Of a stretch of DNA of 64,000 nt, positions 35,794-44,990 are shown piece after piece (the stretch's first letter is position 1; each line of letters opens with the position of its first letter). Position numbers and translations under genes: made by a program. The stretch covers positions 1-64,000 of the forward strand of contig NZ_CP014223.1 of the NCBI RefSeq assembly GCF_001561955.1, written 5' to 3'. Source of the DNA: Anaerotignum propionicum DSM 1682. GTDB taxonomy: Bacteria > Bacillota > Clostridia > Lachnospirales > Anaerotignaceae. The notes beneath the pieces were generated by a model. It was not told the DNA's origin, made no database searches, and saw only the letters and a list, made by a program, of their open reading frames with translations.

Positions 35794-36699
35794 TCAGCCC
35801 ATTAATTTTACGAGAATTGCTTTCTGCGCATGAAGACGGTTTTCCGCTTCATCAATAATTTCGTCTGCGTGTGCCTCAAAAACATCAGCGGTAATTTCTT
35901 CGCCTCTATGGGCAGGCAGGCAGTGTTGAACCATACAGCCGTTGTTGGTCAGTGCCATCAATTCTGAATTGATTTGGTAGCCATCAAATGCCTTAGCACG
36001 AATAGCCTGTTCTTCCTCTTGTCCCATGGATGCCCAAACGTCGGTAATCACAACATCGGCATTTTTTACCGCAACCTTAGGGTCATCAGTGAGGATAAAT
36101 TTATTGCCGTATTCCTTAGCAAAATCAAGAATCCTGCCATCAGGACGATAGCCTTCGGGGCAAGCAATGCTTACTGTCATTCCAACCTTTAAGCCACCTA
36201 CGATTAAGGAGTTGGCCATATTGTTTCCATCGCCGATGTAACACATCTTAAGCCCTTCTAATTTTCCCTTATGCTCACGGATGGTTTGCAAGTCCGCCAT
36301 AACCTGACAAGGGTGACAAAAGTCGGTCAAGCCATTGATAATGGGGATTGAGCCGTATTTTGCAAGGGTTTCCACTTCTTCTTGTTCAAAGGTACGAATC
36401 ATGATGCCGTTTAAATAGCGAGAGAGCACACGGGCTGTATCCTCGGTGGGTTCTCCGCGGCCAATTTGGGCATCCTTGGAGCTGATGAAAAGGGCATGTC
36501 CGCCTAACTGATACATTCCTGTTTCAAAGGAAACACGGGTACGGGTAGAGGATTTCTCAAAAATCATGCCTAAGGTTTTGCCTTTTAAGAAATGATGTTC
36601 CTTACCCTCCTTCACATATTTTTTCAATTGATCAGCCAAGTCTAAAAGCTCGATAATTTCTTCTGTTGTACAATCTAACAGCTTTAAAAAGTGCTTCAT
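35794..36699 (-). CDS. argF: Ornithine carbamoyltransferase
   Basis: This enzyme joins ornithine and carbamoyl phosphate to citrulline. The carbamoyl-phosphate loop SSTRTRVSFETG, the HPCQVMADL segment and the ornithine-side HCLPAHRGEEI are all present. Length is 301 residues from the ATG at 36699 (MKHFLKLLDC). An in-frame ATG at 36708 is one base from the AGAGAGG ribosome site, so the second ATG is preferred. carA and carB follow, placing carbamoyl phosphate supply beside its consumer. Confidence 0.95.
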   Translation of the reverse strand: MKHFLKLLDCTTEEIIELLDLADQLKKYVKEGKEHHFLKGKTLGMIFEKSSTRTRVSFETGMYQLGGHALFISSKDAQIGRGEPTEDTARVLSRYLNGIMIRTFEQEEVETLAKYGSIPIINGLTDFCHPCQVMADLQTIREHKGKLEGLKMCYIGDGNNMANSLIVGGLKVGMTVSIACPEGYRPDGRILDFAKEYGNKFILTDDPKVAVKNADVVITDVWASMGQEEEQAIRAKAFDGYQINSELMALTNNGCMVQHCLPAHRGEEITADVFEAHADEIIDEAENRLHAQKAILVKLMG

Positions 36700-36749
36700 T
36701 CGTTTCATGCCTCTCTTTCTAGTGCTCCTGGGAAATAGTTAATATACAG

Positions 36750-36838
36750 CGCAAAACGCAGGAGGACAAGGGCGGATTTTTCTAACAGGGAATCTTTGAG
36801 ATTTCCTGAAACCACTTAGCCTGAAGCTGCGTTTTGCG
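36750..36838 (-). repeat. Long-range inverted repeat between argD and argF
   Basis: CGCAAAACGCAG (36750-36761) is a perfect inverted repeat of CTGCGTTTTGCG (36827-36838). Inside lies a second hairpin, CAGGGAATC with GATTTCCTG (about 36786-36809). In RNA this would make a nested structure of about 90 bases between two cotranscribed genes. Confidence 0.75.
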
Positions 36839-36856
36839 AAATAACCTTATTGTATT

Positions 36857-38029
36857 TTACATTGTTTTTAATACATTTGCTAGTATGGAAAGACCTTTTT
36901 CCAATTCTTTTCTGGTAATGGTTAAAGGTGGTAAAAGTCTTACCTTAGTTTTTGCAGAAAGTACCAATAAACCGTTATCCAAGCATTTTTGGATAACTTC
37001 TTTTGCATCTATATCTAGGCTTACGCCAAGCATCATGCCCATGCCTGCAACATCGGTTACATGGGGCATAGTCAAAATCTGATTTTTAATAAATTCGCCT
37101 TTTTTCTGAACCTCAGCCAGAAAATCATCGTTCAAGCGTTTCAAAATTTCAATAGAGCCAGCACAAACAACGAGATTGCCGCCGAAGGTGGAGCCATGAT
37201 CTCCTGCAGACAAGCATTCCTCGGTTTTTTCGCCGAATAATACGCCCCCAATGGGCAAGCCGCCGCCAAGACCCTTTGCGCAGGATACCAAGTCAGGTTG
37301 AATGCCAAATTGCTGATAGCTGAAGAAGGAACCGGTTCTGCCGATGCCTGTCTGAACCTCATCTACAATGAAAAGAATATCCTTTTCTTTACAAGCGTTA
37401 TATACAGCCGTTACATACTCCTGATTCAAAGGAAGAACGCCGCCTTCTCCCTGAACCATTTCCATAATAACAGCGCATACATCATCCGTCAATTTGGAAA
37501 GTGTATCTTCCAAATCATTTGCTTTTGCAAAAACAAGGCCGTCTACAAAGGGGAAGAAGTAGTTATGGTAGGTATCCTGACCAGTTGCAGAAAGGGTAGC
37601 CAAAGTTCTGCCATGGAAGGAATTTTCCAAAGCTACAATGGTGCTTCTACCTTTACCATATTTTAAGAAACTATACTTTTTTGCCGCTTTAAAAACGCCT
37701 TCATTTGCCTCGGCGCCGCTATTGGCAAAGAACATTTTTTTCATGCCGCTTTTCTCGCAGACCAATTTTGCAGCTTCCCCACAGGGAGCGGTATAGTATA
37801 GGTTTGAAGTATGCTGTAGTTTTTGAATCTGTGCAGTGACTGCTTCGATCCAGGCTTTATCGCAAAAGCCCAATGCGTTTACGCCGATACCGCTGGTCAT
37901 ATCTATATATTCTTTACCGTCTACATCATAGCAAGTGGCGTTTTTACCGTGGTCAAGAGCCACAGGGTAGCGGCCGTAGGTATGCATGATATAGTCGTCG
38001 TCTTGTTGTTTGATTTTTTCAAAGCTCAT
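36857..38029 (-). CDS. argD: Acetylornithine aminotransferase
   Basis: A PLP-dependent class III aminotransferase making N-acetylornithine from the semialdehyde, with glutamate as donor. Visible landmarks are NSGAEANEG for PLP phosphate binding, FHGRTLATLSATGQ, the IVDEVQTGIGRTG aspartate segment and the PLP lysine in SCAKGLGGGLPIGG. Length is 390 residues. The ATG at 38029 is nine bases behind AAGGAAG; the in-frame GTG at 38038 abuts that site. It lies between a repeat element and argF. Confidence 0.95.
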   Translation of the reverse strand: MSFEKIKQQDDDYIMHTYGRYPVALDHGKNATCYDVDGKEYIDMTSGIGVNALGFCDKAWIEAVTAQIQKLQHTSNLYYTAPCGEAAKLVCEKSGMKKMFFANSGAEANEGVFKAAKKYSFLKYGKGRSTIVALENSFHGRTLATLSATGQDTYHNYFFPFVDGLVFAKANDLEDTLSKLTDDVCAVIMEMVQGEGGVLPLNQEYVTAVYNACKEKDILFIVDEVQTGIGRTGSFFSYQQFGIQPDLVSCAKGLGGGLPIGGVLFGEKTEECLSAGDHGSTFGGNLVVCAGSIEILKRLNDDFLAEVQKKGEFIKNQILTMPHVTDVAGMGMMLGVSLDIDAKEVIQKCLDNGLLVLSAKTKVRLLPPLTITRKELEKGLSILANVLKTM

Positions 38030-38052
38030 TTGGTTCACCTTCCTTTTCTATA

Positions 38053-38268
38053 TTAAGGTCAAGGGCAAGTTCAAGGTCAAGCCACAAGGTCAAGGTCATG
38101 GGACGACGTCCCAAACCCTGCAAGGGATGCTCCCTTGACCCATTTATGCAAAAACTTTCGTTTTTGCTGTTGGATTTTTGCCTAAAACCCCATGACCATG
38201 GGGTTTTAAATAAAAAGTTTTTGGTCTTGCTTTTTACCAAAAAGCAAGTGGGTATGGGAAAAGTTCAT
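38053..38268 (-). repeat. Composite multi-hairpin intergenic element, copy 2
   Basis: Read on the minus strand: ACCCACTTGCTTTTT, GGTAAAAAGCAAG, an ACCCCATGGTCATGGGGT palindrome, an AAAACGAAAGTTTT hairpin, then the GGGTCAAGGGA/TCCCTTG and TTTGGGAC/GTCCCA palindromes. The order matches the copies at 47622-47797 and 51962-52175. Beyond it (38053-38095) the nonamer AAGGTCAAG recurs in short tandem form. It fills the argB-argD gap, and no gene is visible there. Confidence 0.8.
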
Positions 38269-38274
38269 GGTATT

Positions 38275-39132
38275 TCACTTCATAAACATGGTTCCAACGC
38301 CTTCGTCAGAGAACATTTCAATCAAGATGGAATGTACAATCCGGCCGTCTATCATGACCGCTTTTTCTACGCCGGATAATACGGACTTTTTTAGGCTCTT
38401 CACCTTGGGAATCATGCCGCCGCTGATAATCCCATCATTAATCAGTGTTTCCACTTCGTCTATTTTTACCACGGGTATCAAGGAGTTTTCGTCAGAAATA
38501 TCACGCATCAATCCTCTGATATCTGTAAGGGTAATAATATTCTCTGCTTGTAGCGCCGCCGCAATCTCTGCTGCCGCCGTATCCGCATTGATATTATAGG
38601 TCTGCCCTTTGCAATCGGTGCCAACAGTTGCAATCACAGGGATGTATCCGCTTTGTATCGCTTGGGTGATGGGTTCGGTGTTGATTTCTGTAATTTCTCC
38701 AACATATCCATAGTCCCCTTGGATTTTTTTTGCCTTAATCATTCCGCCGTCAATACCGCAAAGACCAATGGCCTTTCCCCCCAATTGCCCAATGAGGGAA
38801 ACAAGGTCTTTGTTGGTTTTTCCAGCTAGCACCATCTGCACAACCTCTGCGGTTTCCTCGTCGGTATACCGCAACCCATCTATGAAACGAGAGGGGATAT
38901 CTAGTTTTTTTAACATGCCACTGATTTCAGGACCGCCCCCATGCACCAGTACCACATGTATGCCTACTAAGGAGAGCAGAATAATGTCGCTCATCACTGC
39001 TTTTTTTAATTCTTGATGAATCATTGCATTGCCGCCGTATTTTATTACTACCGTTCTTCCTGTATATTTTTGTATATAAGGCAGTGCCGCCGTTAAAACC
39101 TTTGCCTTTATGTTGTTGCAGTCTGTAACCAT
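38275..39132 (-). CDS. argB: Acetylglutamate kinase
   Basis: ArgB phosphorylates N-acetylglutamate and is the usual arginine-feedback step. The amino acid kinase fold shows VVIKYGGNAM at the N-terminus, the LVHGGGPEIS glycine loop, the RFIDGLRYT segment and the NINADTAAAEIA substrate region. I place the start at ATG 39132, eight bases after GGGGAGG, which gives 285 residues. The longer frame from 39168 overlaps argJ and adds 12 residues. Confidence 0.95.
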   Translation of the reverse strand: MVTDCNNIKAKVLTAALPYIQKYTGRTVVIKYGGNAMIHQELKKAVMSDIILLSLVGIHVVLVHGGGPEISGMLKKLDIPSRFIDGLRYTDEETAEVVQMVLAGKTNKDLVSLIGQLGGKAIGLCGIDGGMIKAKKIQGDYGYVGEITEINTEPITQAIQSGYIPVIATVGTDCKGQTYNINADTAAAEIAAALQAENIITLTDIRGLMRDISDENSLIPVVKIDEVETLINDGIISGGMIPKVKSLKKSVLSGVEKAVMIDGRIVHSILIEMFSDEGVGTMFMK

Positions 39133-39148
39133 TTTTTCTGCCTCCCCA

Positions 39149-40363
39149 TCAGGTGCGGTAATCTCCATTGATTTTTACATAATCATAAGTTAGGTCGCAG
39201 CCCCACGCCGTAGCCGTGCCTTCTCCTTGGTTGAGTTCAACTTGAATATGAATTTCTTCTTCCAAAAGAATATTTTTTGCCACTTCTTCGTCAAAGGCAA
39301 CTCCAGCGCCATTTTCGCAAACGTGAATACTGCCTTTGGTTGAGGAAATATCAACAGAAATGGTGTCTACTTGAAAATCTCCTTCTGTATAGCCAATGGC
39401 ACAAAGAATACGTCCCCAGTTGGCATCTGCGCCAAACATTGCCGCTTTCGTTAAGCTGGAGGTAATGATGGATTTGGCAATTGCTTTTGCTAAAGGGGTA
39501 GTAGGTGCACCATTCACTGTGCATTCCATAAGCTTTGTAGCACCTTCACCATCCCCGGCAATTTTTTTAGCCATTGAAGTACAGATTTCCTTGATTACCG
39601 TTAAAAAGGCTTCAAATTCGGCACCTTCTGCCTCAATCATAGGGTTTTCAGCCATACCGTTTGCCATAATGGAAACCATATCGTTGGTGGAGGTATCCCC
39701 ATCAACGCTGACCATATTAAAGGTATCATCTACAGCTAATTTTAAGGCCTTATTTAGCATTGGGGTAGTAATTGCCGCATCTGTTGTTAAGAATCCCAGC
39801 ATGGTTGCCATGTTGGGATGAATCATGCCGCTTCCCTTTGCCATTGCGCCAATGGTCACTGTTTTGCCGCCAATTTCAATGGTATAAGCTTCTTCCTTTG
39901 CTTTGGTATCAGTGGTCATAATGGCTTCTGCCGCCAAAGCACCGCCGTCTGCTGTGAGTTGAGGTGCCAATTCCTTGATGCCCTTTGCAATAGGCTCAAG
40001 GGGTAGCACAGCACCGATAACCCCTGTGGAAGCAATGATAATATCCTCGGGGGAGAGCCCTAAGGCCTCCGCTGTCATTTGGCACATTGCCTCGGCCTTT
40101 TCCACGCCGTCGGCGTTACAGGTGTTTGCGTTTCCGCTGTTGCAAATCATAGCCTGAGCCATTCCGTTTGCAATGTTGTTTTTGGTCACGGTAATGGGAG
40201 CACCGTAAACTTTATTTTGTGTATAAACTGCCGCCGCCGTGCAAGGGGTTTGGCTGTAAATCATAGCTAAGTCTTTTTTCATCTGGCTTGCACGCACGCC
40301 GCAGTGTAAACCGCCGGCGAGGAAGCCCTTAGGTGCAGTAACACCACCTGTTATTTTCTCCAT
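39149..40363 (-). CDS. argJ: Bifunctional ornithine acetyltransferase / N-acetylglutamate synthase
   Basis: ArgJ moves the acetyl group from N-acetylornithine to glutamate, recycling it, and in bifunctional forms can also use acetyl-CoA. It is made as a proenzyme cleaved before the Thr of MATMLGF, which is present in KGSGMIHPNMATMLGFLTTDA as two adjoining segments (about residues 176-196). Length is 404 residues. AAAGGAGG precedes the ATG. With ArgJ present, no separate argA or argE is needed, matching the operon content. Confidence 0.96.
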   Translation of the reverse strand: MEKITGGVTAPKGFLAGGLHCGVRASQMKKDLAMIYSQTPCTAAAVYTQNKVYGAPITVTKNNIANGMAQAMICNSGNANTCNADGVEKAEAMCQMTAEALGLSPEDIIIASTGVIGAVLPLEPIAKGIKELAPQLTADGGALAAEAIMTTDTKAKEEAYTIEIGGKTVTIGAMAKGSGMIHPNMATMLGFLTTDAAITTPMLNKALKLAVDDTFNMVSVDGDTSTNDMVSIMANGMAENPMIEAEGAEFEAFLTVIKEICTSMAKKIAGDGEGATKLMECTVNGAPTTPLAKAIAKSIITSSLTKAAMFGADANWGRILCAIGYTEGDFQVDTISVDISSTKGSIHVCENGAGVAFDEEVAKNILLEEEIHIQVELNQGEGTATAWGCDLTYDYVKINGDYRT

Positions 40364-40380
40364 AAAATTTCCTCCTTTGT

Positions 40381-41310
40381 TTATATCAATGATTCGGTTT
40401 CATCTAAACCGAGGACAATATTCATATTTTGCACTGCCGCTCCCGATGCACCTTTACCTAAGTTATCAAATACACTGGTAATGGTCATTCTTTGGTCGTT
40501 TCCTTCGATATAAAGGGTTAAACCATTGCTGTCTGCCAATAAATTGGATGCCAGAAAACCGCTTTCCTCATGGGCGATTTTTATAAAATTAGAGTCTTTA
40601 TAAAAATCCTGAAAGTAAGCAATCAGTTCTGCCTTTGTAACCTTTTTCAAAAAAAGGTCTGTATGCAGAGGGATGCAGGTTTCCATACCCCGATAGAAAT
40701 CGCAAACAATTGGCGTAAATACCGGTGGAGCGGAAATTCCTGTTACATACTGCATTTCGGGCAAGTGCTTATGGGTTTGATTTAAGCCATATTGCCTTGG
40801 GCTCTCAAATGCATCAGGTCTATCAGAAGCTTCATATTCCTGAATCATTCCTTTGCCGCCACCACTGTAGCCTGTGATGCTGTGAGCGGAGAAGGGGTAG
40901 TCAGGGCTTAGAATACCCAGCTTTACCAAGGGATATGCCGCCGCAATAAAGCCTGTTGCATGACACCCGGGGTTGGCTATACGCTTTGCTTTTGCAATCT
41001 CCTGTCTATGAGCGGGAGAAAGCTCCGGAAAGCCGTAAGTCCAAAGGGGGTTGGTTCTATGGGCGGTACTGGCATCAATGATGCATACGTTGGGGTTCTC
41101 CACCAGAAAAACCGCTTCCTTCGCCGCCTCATCGGGTAAACAAAGGAACACAACGTCTGCACTGTTCATCAGTCTTTTTCTTTCAGCCTCATCCTTCCTC
41201 AGCTCTTCGCTGATTAGCATAAGCTCTATATTCGGATGATGTTCCAGACGCTGACGCAGCTGCAAGCCTGTTGTACCTACTTGGCCGTCTATGTAAACTT
41301 TATATTTCAT
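40381..41310 (-). CDS. argC: N-acetyl-gamma-glutamyl-phosphate reductase, type 2
   Basis: ArgC reduces acetylglutamyl phosphate to the semialdehyde. The start KYKVYIDGQVGTTGLQLRQRL is the short type 2 ArgC form. The active-site Cys lies in ANPGCHATGFIAAAYPL, and the SITGYSGGGKGM loop is present. Length is 309 residues from the ATG at 41310, nine bases after AAAAGGGG. It is the first gene of the arginine operon and is preceded by a sigma-A promoter and an ARG-box-like site. Confidence 0.94.
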   Translation of the reverse strand: MKYKVYIDGQVGTTGLQLRQRLEHHPNIELMLISEELRKDEAERKRLMNSADVVFLCLPDEAAKEAVFLVENPNVCIIDASTAHRTNPLWTYGFPELSPAHRQEIAKAKRIANPGCHATGFIAAAYPLVKLGILSPDYPFSAHSITGYSGGGKGMIQEYEASDRPDAFESPRQYGLNQTHKHLPEMQYVTGISAPPVFTPIVCDFYRGMETCIPLHTDLFLKKVTKAELIAYFQDFYKDSNFIKIAHEESGFLASNLLADSNGLTLYIEGNDQRMTITSVFDNLGKGASGAAVQNMNIVLGLDETESLI

Positions 41311-41347
41311 AGCCATGTTCCCCTTTTCAAACAATTTATTTTTTTAT

Positions 41348-41397
41348 ATTATATACCTTTCAAATAGAAAGTCAATACGAAAATGCATAATTATACA
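41348..41397 (-). promoter_or_regulatory. Arginine operon promoter with ARG-box-like operator
   Basis: On the minus strand TTGACT (41375-41370), 16 bases, TATAAT (41353-41348). Just upstream, TGCATAATTATACA (41384-41397) is a palindrome with two changes from the ArgR/AhrC core TGAATAATTATTCA. Further half-sites TGAATAAT (41564-41571) and ATTATTCA (41588-41595) lie in the same gap. The rest of 41398-41739 holds no convincing gene. Confidence 0.65.
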
Positions 41398-41739
41398 ATT
41401 TTGTGAATTGGAGATGATGAATAGTCATTTACACAAGAAGTAAGGATAAATATGAATAAAAAATACAACAAACTTTTTTTAAAATTTAGAAATATTATTA
41501 TAAATTCAGGAAGGAAGCCTTCATTTCATTGTGTGGGCTATTCGATATTCCAAACACTTTGAATGAATAATATACGATTATCAATTAATTATTCAATAAT
41601 TTTGTGGAAATAGCCATAGAATATGCAAAAAAAGTTCCTAAAGAAGGGTATAAATATAAGTTGTGGATTATGCCAAAGGAAAATCATATGTTATGGCGAA
41701 CAGTAAACATAATTGAAATTACGAAGGGAGAGTATTCAA

Positions 41740-42621
41740 ATGGAATATTTGAAAATAACAGAAGAGCTTTCTTTTTCCCGCATCATACAGGGGTTTTGGC
41801 GTCTGGTTCAATGGGAGTGGAGTGCAAAAGAGCTAGAGGCTTTTATGCAAGAATGCGTGGAACGGGGGGTGACAACCTTTGATACCGCAGAGGTGTATGG
41901 TTTTGGTGAATGTGAAACCCAATTGGGACGGGTGTTTGCTAGAAATCCGGCTTTACGCAATAAAATTCAGCTGGTAAGCAAAACGGGAATTTTTAATCAT
42001 GAAGGTTTTAAATATTATGATACTTCCTATGATAGAGTTAAAACTTCATGCAAAGAAAGTCTGCAACGTCTTTCCTGCGATTGTTTGGATTTGTATTTGA
42101 TTCATCGGGAAGACCCTTGCTTTGATCCAAAGGAAACGGGAAGGGCGTTACTAGAATTGAAGAAAGAGGGCTTAGTAAAGGAAATCGGCGTGTCAAACTT
42201 TGACCCCATTAAATTTCAAGCACTAAATCAATTTTGCGAAAATCAGCTTTGTACCAATCAGATAGAATGGAATCCATGTTGCTACGAGCATATTCATTCG
42301 GGAATGATTGACCTTTTGACGCAAAAACAGCTTCATCCAATGATCTGGTCACCCCTGGCAGGGGGAAAGCTATTCACTTCCCAAGAACCACCCTATGTTA
42401 GGGTTAGAGAAAAACTTTCGGAAATCGCACAGCGTCATGATGTGGAGGCGGAGGTCATTGCCTACGCGTGGTTATTGTATCATCCTGTAAAGGCAATGCC
42501 CATTGTGGGAAGCAGTAAGCTTTCTCGTTTGGAAAGCGCCATAAATGCTTTGGACGTAAAATTGGAGCGCTGGGAATGGTATGAAATTTATACTGCAAGC
42601 GCAGGAACTAGATTGAGATAG
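41740..42621 (+). CDS. Aldo/keto reductase (YdhF type)
   Basis: A TIM-barrel NADPH-dependent oxidoreductase. The catalytic tyrosine region is TFDTAEVYGFGECE with the Asp and Tyr; LVSKTGIF supplies the Lys, and DLYLIHREDP the His. The C-terminal cofactor segment AMPIVGSSKLSRLESAI follows. Length is 293 residues from the ATG at 41740, nine bases after AAGGGAG. The closest family I recognise is the YdhF-like group. The substrate is unknown. Confidence 0.88.
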   Translation: MEYLKITEELSFSRIIQGFWRLVQWEWSAKELEAFMQECVERGVTTFDTAEVYGFGECETQLGRVFARNPALRNKIQLVSKTGIFNHEGFKYYDTSYDRVKTSCKESLQRLSCDCLDLYLIHREDPCFDPKETGRALLELKKEGLVKEIGVSNFDPIKFQALNQFCENQLCTNQIEWNPCCYEHIHSGMIDLLTQKQLHPMIWSPLAGGKLFTSQEPPYVRVREKLSEIAQRHDVEAEVIAYAWLLYHPVKAMPIVGSSKLSRLESAINALDVKLERWEWYEIYTASAGTRLR

Positions 42622-42904
42622 TCTAGTAGTTTAAAAAATAATAAACTATTACAAGAGAGTGTTTTGACGATCAGTTTTGAGTCATATTTTTTAGTAGTAT
42701 CGTAAAAATGCTGAATCAATGGGTGTATACCTCTATGATACATTCTTCTATATAGATGAGAAAGCAAAATAATTTAGGTAAAACTGGGATAAGTTCGAAG
42801 TTTTAAAGGGTGAAATCCTATTTCAAAAAGGGTATATGAATTTGATTTCCTGATATCCTTGTGATATGATAGGCCTAAAAAAAGAAAAAGGGGTGTCTAA
42901 AATA

Positions 42905-43921
42905 ATGACATATGAAGAAGTGTTGAAGGCTGCAAGAGAATGTATTGGCGATAAGTGCTTTGCCTGTCCTGTTTGCAACGGAAAGGCTTGTGGAAATAAG
43001 TTGCCGGGCCCTGGTGCAAAGGGAATTGGCGATGCGGCGGTGCGTAATTATGAGGCTTGGAAAAAAGTTTATCTTAATATGGATACCATCTATGAGAATA
43101 AGCCTATAGATACCTCTATTACCCTATTTGGCAAGCAATTTGATTATCCTTTTTTTGCAGGCCCTGTAGGTGCCATTCAGCTGCATTACAGCGATAAATA
43201 TAATGATATTACATATAATGATGTATTGGTTTCTGCTTGCAGTGAACACGGGATTGCCGCTTTTACCGGTGATGGTGTAAATCCTCAGGTTATGGAGGGT
43301 GCCACAAAAGCAATCAAGGCGGCAGGGGGCTTGGGTATCCCCACAATTAAACCTTGGAATAAAGAAACCATTGAAGAGAAAATGCAATTGGTTTCCAAAA
43401 GTGATGCTTTTGCTGTTGCCATGGATATTGATGCGGCAGGATTACCCTTTTTGAAAAATCTGACGCCTCCTGCGGGCAGCAAAACTGTGGAAGAGCTGAA
43501 AGAGATTATTAACTTCACGGAGACACCTTTTATTGTAAAAGGAATCATGAGTGTGAAGGGTGCTTTAAAGGCAAAAGAAGCGGGAGCAGATGCCATTGTT
43601 GTTTCAAATCACGGTGGCAGAGTATTGGATGGTTGTGCCGCTACGGCAGATGTTTTGGAAGAGATTGTGGCGGCAGTAGGGGATAGTATGAAAATCTTCG
43701 TAGACGGCGGTATCCGTACCGGTGGAGACATTTTCAAAGCCCTAGCCCTGGGGGCAGATGGAATCATTATCGCTAGACCTTTTGTTTCCGCGGTATTTGG
43801 CGGAGGCGCAGAAGGGGTTGCAGGTTATATCAATAAAATTGGCGAAGAACTGCGAGATACAATGGCCATGTGCGGTGCCACCAGTATTTCTGAAATCACG
43901 AGGGATATGGTAAGAAGATAA
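42905..43921 (+). CDS. FMN-dependent alpha-hydroxy-acid dehydrogenase/oxidase-like protein
   Basis: The product has the FMN-dehydrogenase barrel, with the catalytic His in VVSNHGGRVLDG, the Lys in FIVKGIMSVKGA, and the FMN phosphate loop VDGGIRTGGDIFKALALGADGI and IIARPFV. It differs from classical lactate oxidases by an N-terminal cysteine motif (CFACPVCNGKACG), common in clostridial members. Length is 338 residues from the ATG at 42905, behind AAGGGGTG. In an anaerobe it may oxidise 2-hydroxy acids with another acceptor or act on isopentenyl-like substrates. Confidence 0.85.
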   Translation: MTYEEVLKAARECIGDKCFACPVCNGKACGNKLPGPGAKGIGDAAVRNYEAWKKVYLNMDTIYENKPIDTSITLFGKQFDYPFFAGPVGAIQLHYSDKYNDITYNDVLVSACSEHGIAAFTGDGVNPQVMEGATKAIKAAGGLGIPTIKPWNKETIEEKMQLVSKSDAFAVAMDIDAAGLPFLKNLTPPAGSKTVEELKEIINFTETPFIVKGIMSVKGALKAKEAGADAIVVSNHGGRVLDGCAATADVLEEIVAAVGDSMKIFVDGGIRTGGDIFKALALGADGIIIARPFVSAVFGGGAEGVAGYINKIGEELRDTMAMCGATSISEITRDMVRR

Positions 43922-43948
43922 GCTTTGCTTACAATAATTAGGTATCGT

Positions 43949-43990
43949 AAAGGTGGCGATTGCAAGAGAGTTGTGATTGTCACCTTTTTT
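43949..43990 (+). terminator. Terminator after the hydroxy-acid dehydrogenase gene
   Basis: AAAGGTGGCGATTG pairs imperfectly with GATTGTCACCTTT, followed by a T run. Confidence 0.75.
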
Positions 43991-44135
43991 ATAGAAACAG
44001 GGATATAAAAGAGAACTGTTCTGTATTTATGTGATTTAGTATTTCATCTGATTCTTTCAAAATGACTTTCGAGAAATATATTGTTTATAAGAATCACAAG
44101 AGAGTAGATTTTTTTCATTATAGAAGGAGGGTAGC

Positions 44136-44990
44136 ATGAAAACAGAAAACAAAAAAATGGGACTATCGTTGATTCTAACCATTTATTTAGTATGTTTTGT
44201 TTTTCGGGGCTTTGAATACTTCGTTTTACAAACGGACAGAGGATTTTTTGGAGAGGCATTTCTGCATAAATTGGCAGGAATATGCATTCTCTTTTTTACG
44301 TTGAGATATTTATGCATTTCATGGAGAGAGATTGGTTTTTCCAAAGGAAAGCGGGGGAAGTATCTGGCGTATGGTATACTCCTTGGAGTATTGGTGTTTT
44401 TTCCTGCTTACGGTACGGAATTTATCATGCAAACTATTTCAGGAAATGCACCAAAACTGCAATGGTATGTGACCAGCTACAGCATACAAGGTAATTTGGG
44501 TTATCAAACAGATTTGATTTTTTACATTCTTTGTATTGCAGGAAACATTATAAATGTGGTAATGGAGGAAGGGGTTTTTCGGGGGCTGTTTCTGAAACTT
44601 GCAGAGAAAAAATACTCCTTTTTGTGGGCAACCATTCTTTCGTCTTTGCTGTTTGGGCTTTGGCATGTTGCAGCACCGATGCGGAGTTTTTTAGAAGGAA
44701 ATATGAATATCTTTCCTGCCTGCATGGCGATGCTCAGCTTGACCATTATGTCGGGTTTGATGGGAGCAAAGCTATGTATGCTGACCAAAATTTTCGGAAA
44801 TCTATGGGTTCCCATGGCAGACCATTTTGTGAATAATACCATAGTGAATTTATTGCATATTTCTGCTGTTTCGGGGTCAGACCAGATGCAGGTGATGCGT
44901 ATTGCCATTGCCCAAACCTTATCATTTTTCATTGTACTTTTTCTGTATTGGAAAACCAAGGCCAGCAAAAAGGATACCTTTCGTGAATAG
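44136..44990 (+). CDS. CPBP-family intramembrane glutamic protease
   Basis: The 284-residue membrane protein has about eight hydrophobic segments. The CPBP/Rce1-type motifs are visible: EEGVFRGLFLK (EExxxR), FGLWHVAAP (with the motif 2 His) and the third His in ADHFVNNT. Such proteins process prenylated or signal peptides, or give bacteriocin immunity. No bacteriocin precursor is apparent nearby. GAAGGAGGG precedes the ATG. Confidence 0.87.
   Translation: MKTENKKMGLSLILTIYLVCFVFRGFEYFVLQTDRGFFGEAFLHKLAGICILFFTLRYLCISWREIGFSKGKRGKYLAYGILLGVLVFFPAYGTEFIMQTISGNAPKLQWYVTSYSIQGNLGYQTDLIFYILCIAGNIINVVMEEGVFRGLFLKLAEKKYSFLWATILSSLLFGLWHVAAPMRSFLEGNMNIFPACMAMLSLTIMSGLMGAKLCMLTKIFGNLWVPMADHFVNNTIVNLLHISAVSGSDQMQVMRIAIAQTLSFFIVLFLYWKTKASKKDTFRE

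Noticed and set aside
38053-38095. Tandem nonamers as a CRISPR array
   Set aside because: Units are too short and unevenly spaced, there are no unique spacers, and no cas genes are in the window.
39133-39168. Upstream start of argB overlapping argJ
   Set aside because: The ATG at 39132 has GGGGAGG eight bases upstream and gives the normal length; the upstream start has no clear ribosome site.
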